From positions 1 through 5,632 of the forward strand of contig DSDR01000028.1 of the NCBI GenBank assembly GCA_011048645.1: a stretch of DNA of 5,632 nucleotides, in the 5' to 3' direction. This DNA comes from Phycisphaerales bacterium (GTDB lineage Bacteria; Planctomycetota; Phycisphaerae; Sedimentisphaerales; Anaerohalosphaeraceae). Positions 5,275 through 5,632 of the stretch are shown here, piece by piece (position 1 is the stretch's first letter; the number at the start of each line of letters is the position of its first letter). Below the pieces are notes generated by a model. That model saw only the letters and a program-made list of their open reading frames with translations, had not been told where the DNA came from and made no database searches. Made by a program: the position numbers and the translations under genes.

Positions 5275-5632
5275 CTGTTTTGCCCTCATCGACGGAGACA
5301 TGGTCACTGACATCAGCCAGCAGCGACACCTGTTCGCCGGTCGCACCGACCAACAGCGTCCTGGAGCCGACGCGAATCAGATGCAGCGACTTTCGCGGGC
5401 CGAGCCGGACGGTCTCGCCGATACGAATGGTCCGCCCGCCGCCGACGGATCCGCCGCCCAATTTGCGACAGACCAGCCAGGCCCCCAGCCCAATCAGCGC
5501 CACAAAACCGATCATATAAAAGAACTGACGCCACAACTGCCCCTGCAGAAAATCCGTATTATCGGAAAACATCGGCGTGCCGGCAGCGTTGTCTTCGGCC
5601 ATTTGTGCATCGTTTGCTTCGGATGGTTCGTT
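5267..5632 (-). CDS. fliO: Flagellar biosynthetic protein FliO, 5' end outside window
   Basis: FliO is a small bitopic membrane protein that assists assembly and stability of FliP. The frame stays open to the window edge, so 121 residues are visible and the true start may be upstream. An ATG at 5602 exists but has no SD, and the ten codons before it (NEPSEANDAQ) continue the same polar, acidic style. Counting from that ATG, one membrane helix lies near 27-45 (QFFYMIGFVALIGLGAWLV), then a glycine-rich linker (GGGSVGGG). Next comes the FliO cytoplasmic domain with RLGPRKSLHLIRVGSRTLLV and GEQVSLLADV, which matches the family pattern of a GPR-S-L-VRVG block and a VSLL block. A signal peptide may lie before the window. 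It ends in TAA within the start of fliP. Confidence 0.88.
   Translation of the reverse strand, partial: NEPSEANDAQMAEDNAAGTPMFSDNTDFLQGQLWRQFFYMIGFVALIGLGAWLVCRKLGGGSVGGGRTIRIGETVRLGPRKSLHLIRVGSRTLLVGATGEQVSLLADVSDHVSVDEGKTDA
5283..5287 (-). promoter_or_regulatory. Ribosome binding site that decides the fliP start
   Basis: GAGGG on the minus strand lies eight bases before the ATG at 5274, inside the end of fliO. It selects that start over the in-frame ATGs at 5289 and 5346, which have no purine-rich site in front. Confidence 0.6.

Overview
The window carries the core of a flagellar type III export apparatus on the minus strand. Two plus-strand genes of less certain function lie beside it. 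I think the organism is a Gram-negative bacterium of the Planctomycetota, probably Phycisphaerae-like, though this rests on inference. The main clue is the secreted protein at 88-960, which ends in a short dockerin-like calcium-loop module (GDFNTDC...DYHDF...AQAWL, then DGFITIDHLMLLSEHWL) of a style common in that phylum. Mixed use of Shine-Dalgarno (SD) sites and short heptad repeats between genes fit but do not prove it.

Layout. 1-87: AT-rich leader with a possible terminator of an upstream gene. 88-960 (+): secreted, cysteine-containing beta-rich protein with a C-terminal dockerin-like module. 961-1095: intergenic region with a 12-bp perfect GC palindrome and a near-consensus sigma70 promoter (TTGACA, 17 bp, TACAAT). 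1096-2109 (+): membrane-anchored protein with a coiled-coil-like linker and four TPR-like helical repeats, function unknown. 2110-2247: structured spacer between convergent genes. 2248-5632 (-): in transcription order fliO (5' end cut by the window), fliP, fliQ, fliR and flhB.

How they work together. FliP, FliQ and FliR form the export gate of the flagellar type III secretion system in the inner membrane. FliO is an assembly factor for FliP. FlhB joins the gate and switches substrate specificity by autocleavage at its NPTH motif. All hallmark motifs are present and all frames are intact, so the system looks functional. flhA, which often follows flhB, is absent here: flhB is the last gene and meets the TPR-like gene tail to tail. 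fliO and fliP overlap by 8 nt, whereas the fliP-fliQ and fliQ-fliR gaps hold related heptad-repeat sequences that begin at the upstream gene's stop codon. I found no CRISPR array, insertion sequence, tRNA or rRNA, and no clear new defence or metabolic system. The least explained items are the heptad repeats, the TPR-like membrane protein with its strong promoter, and the structured convergent spacer.
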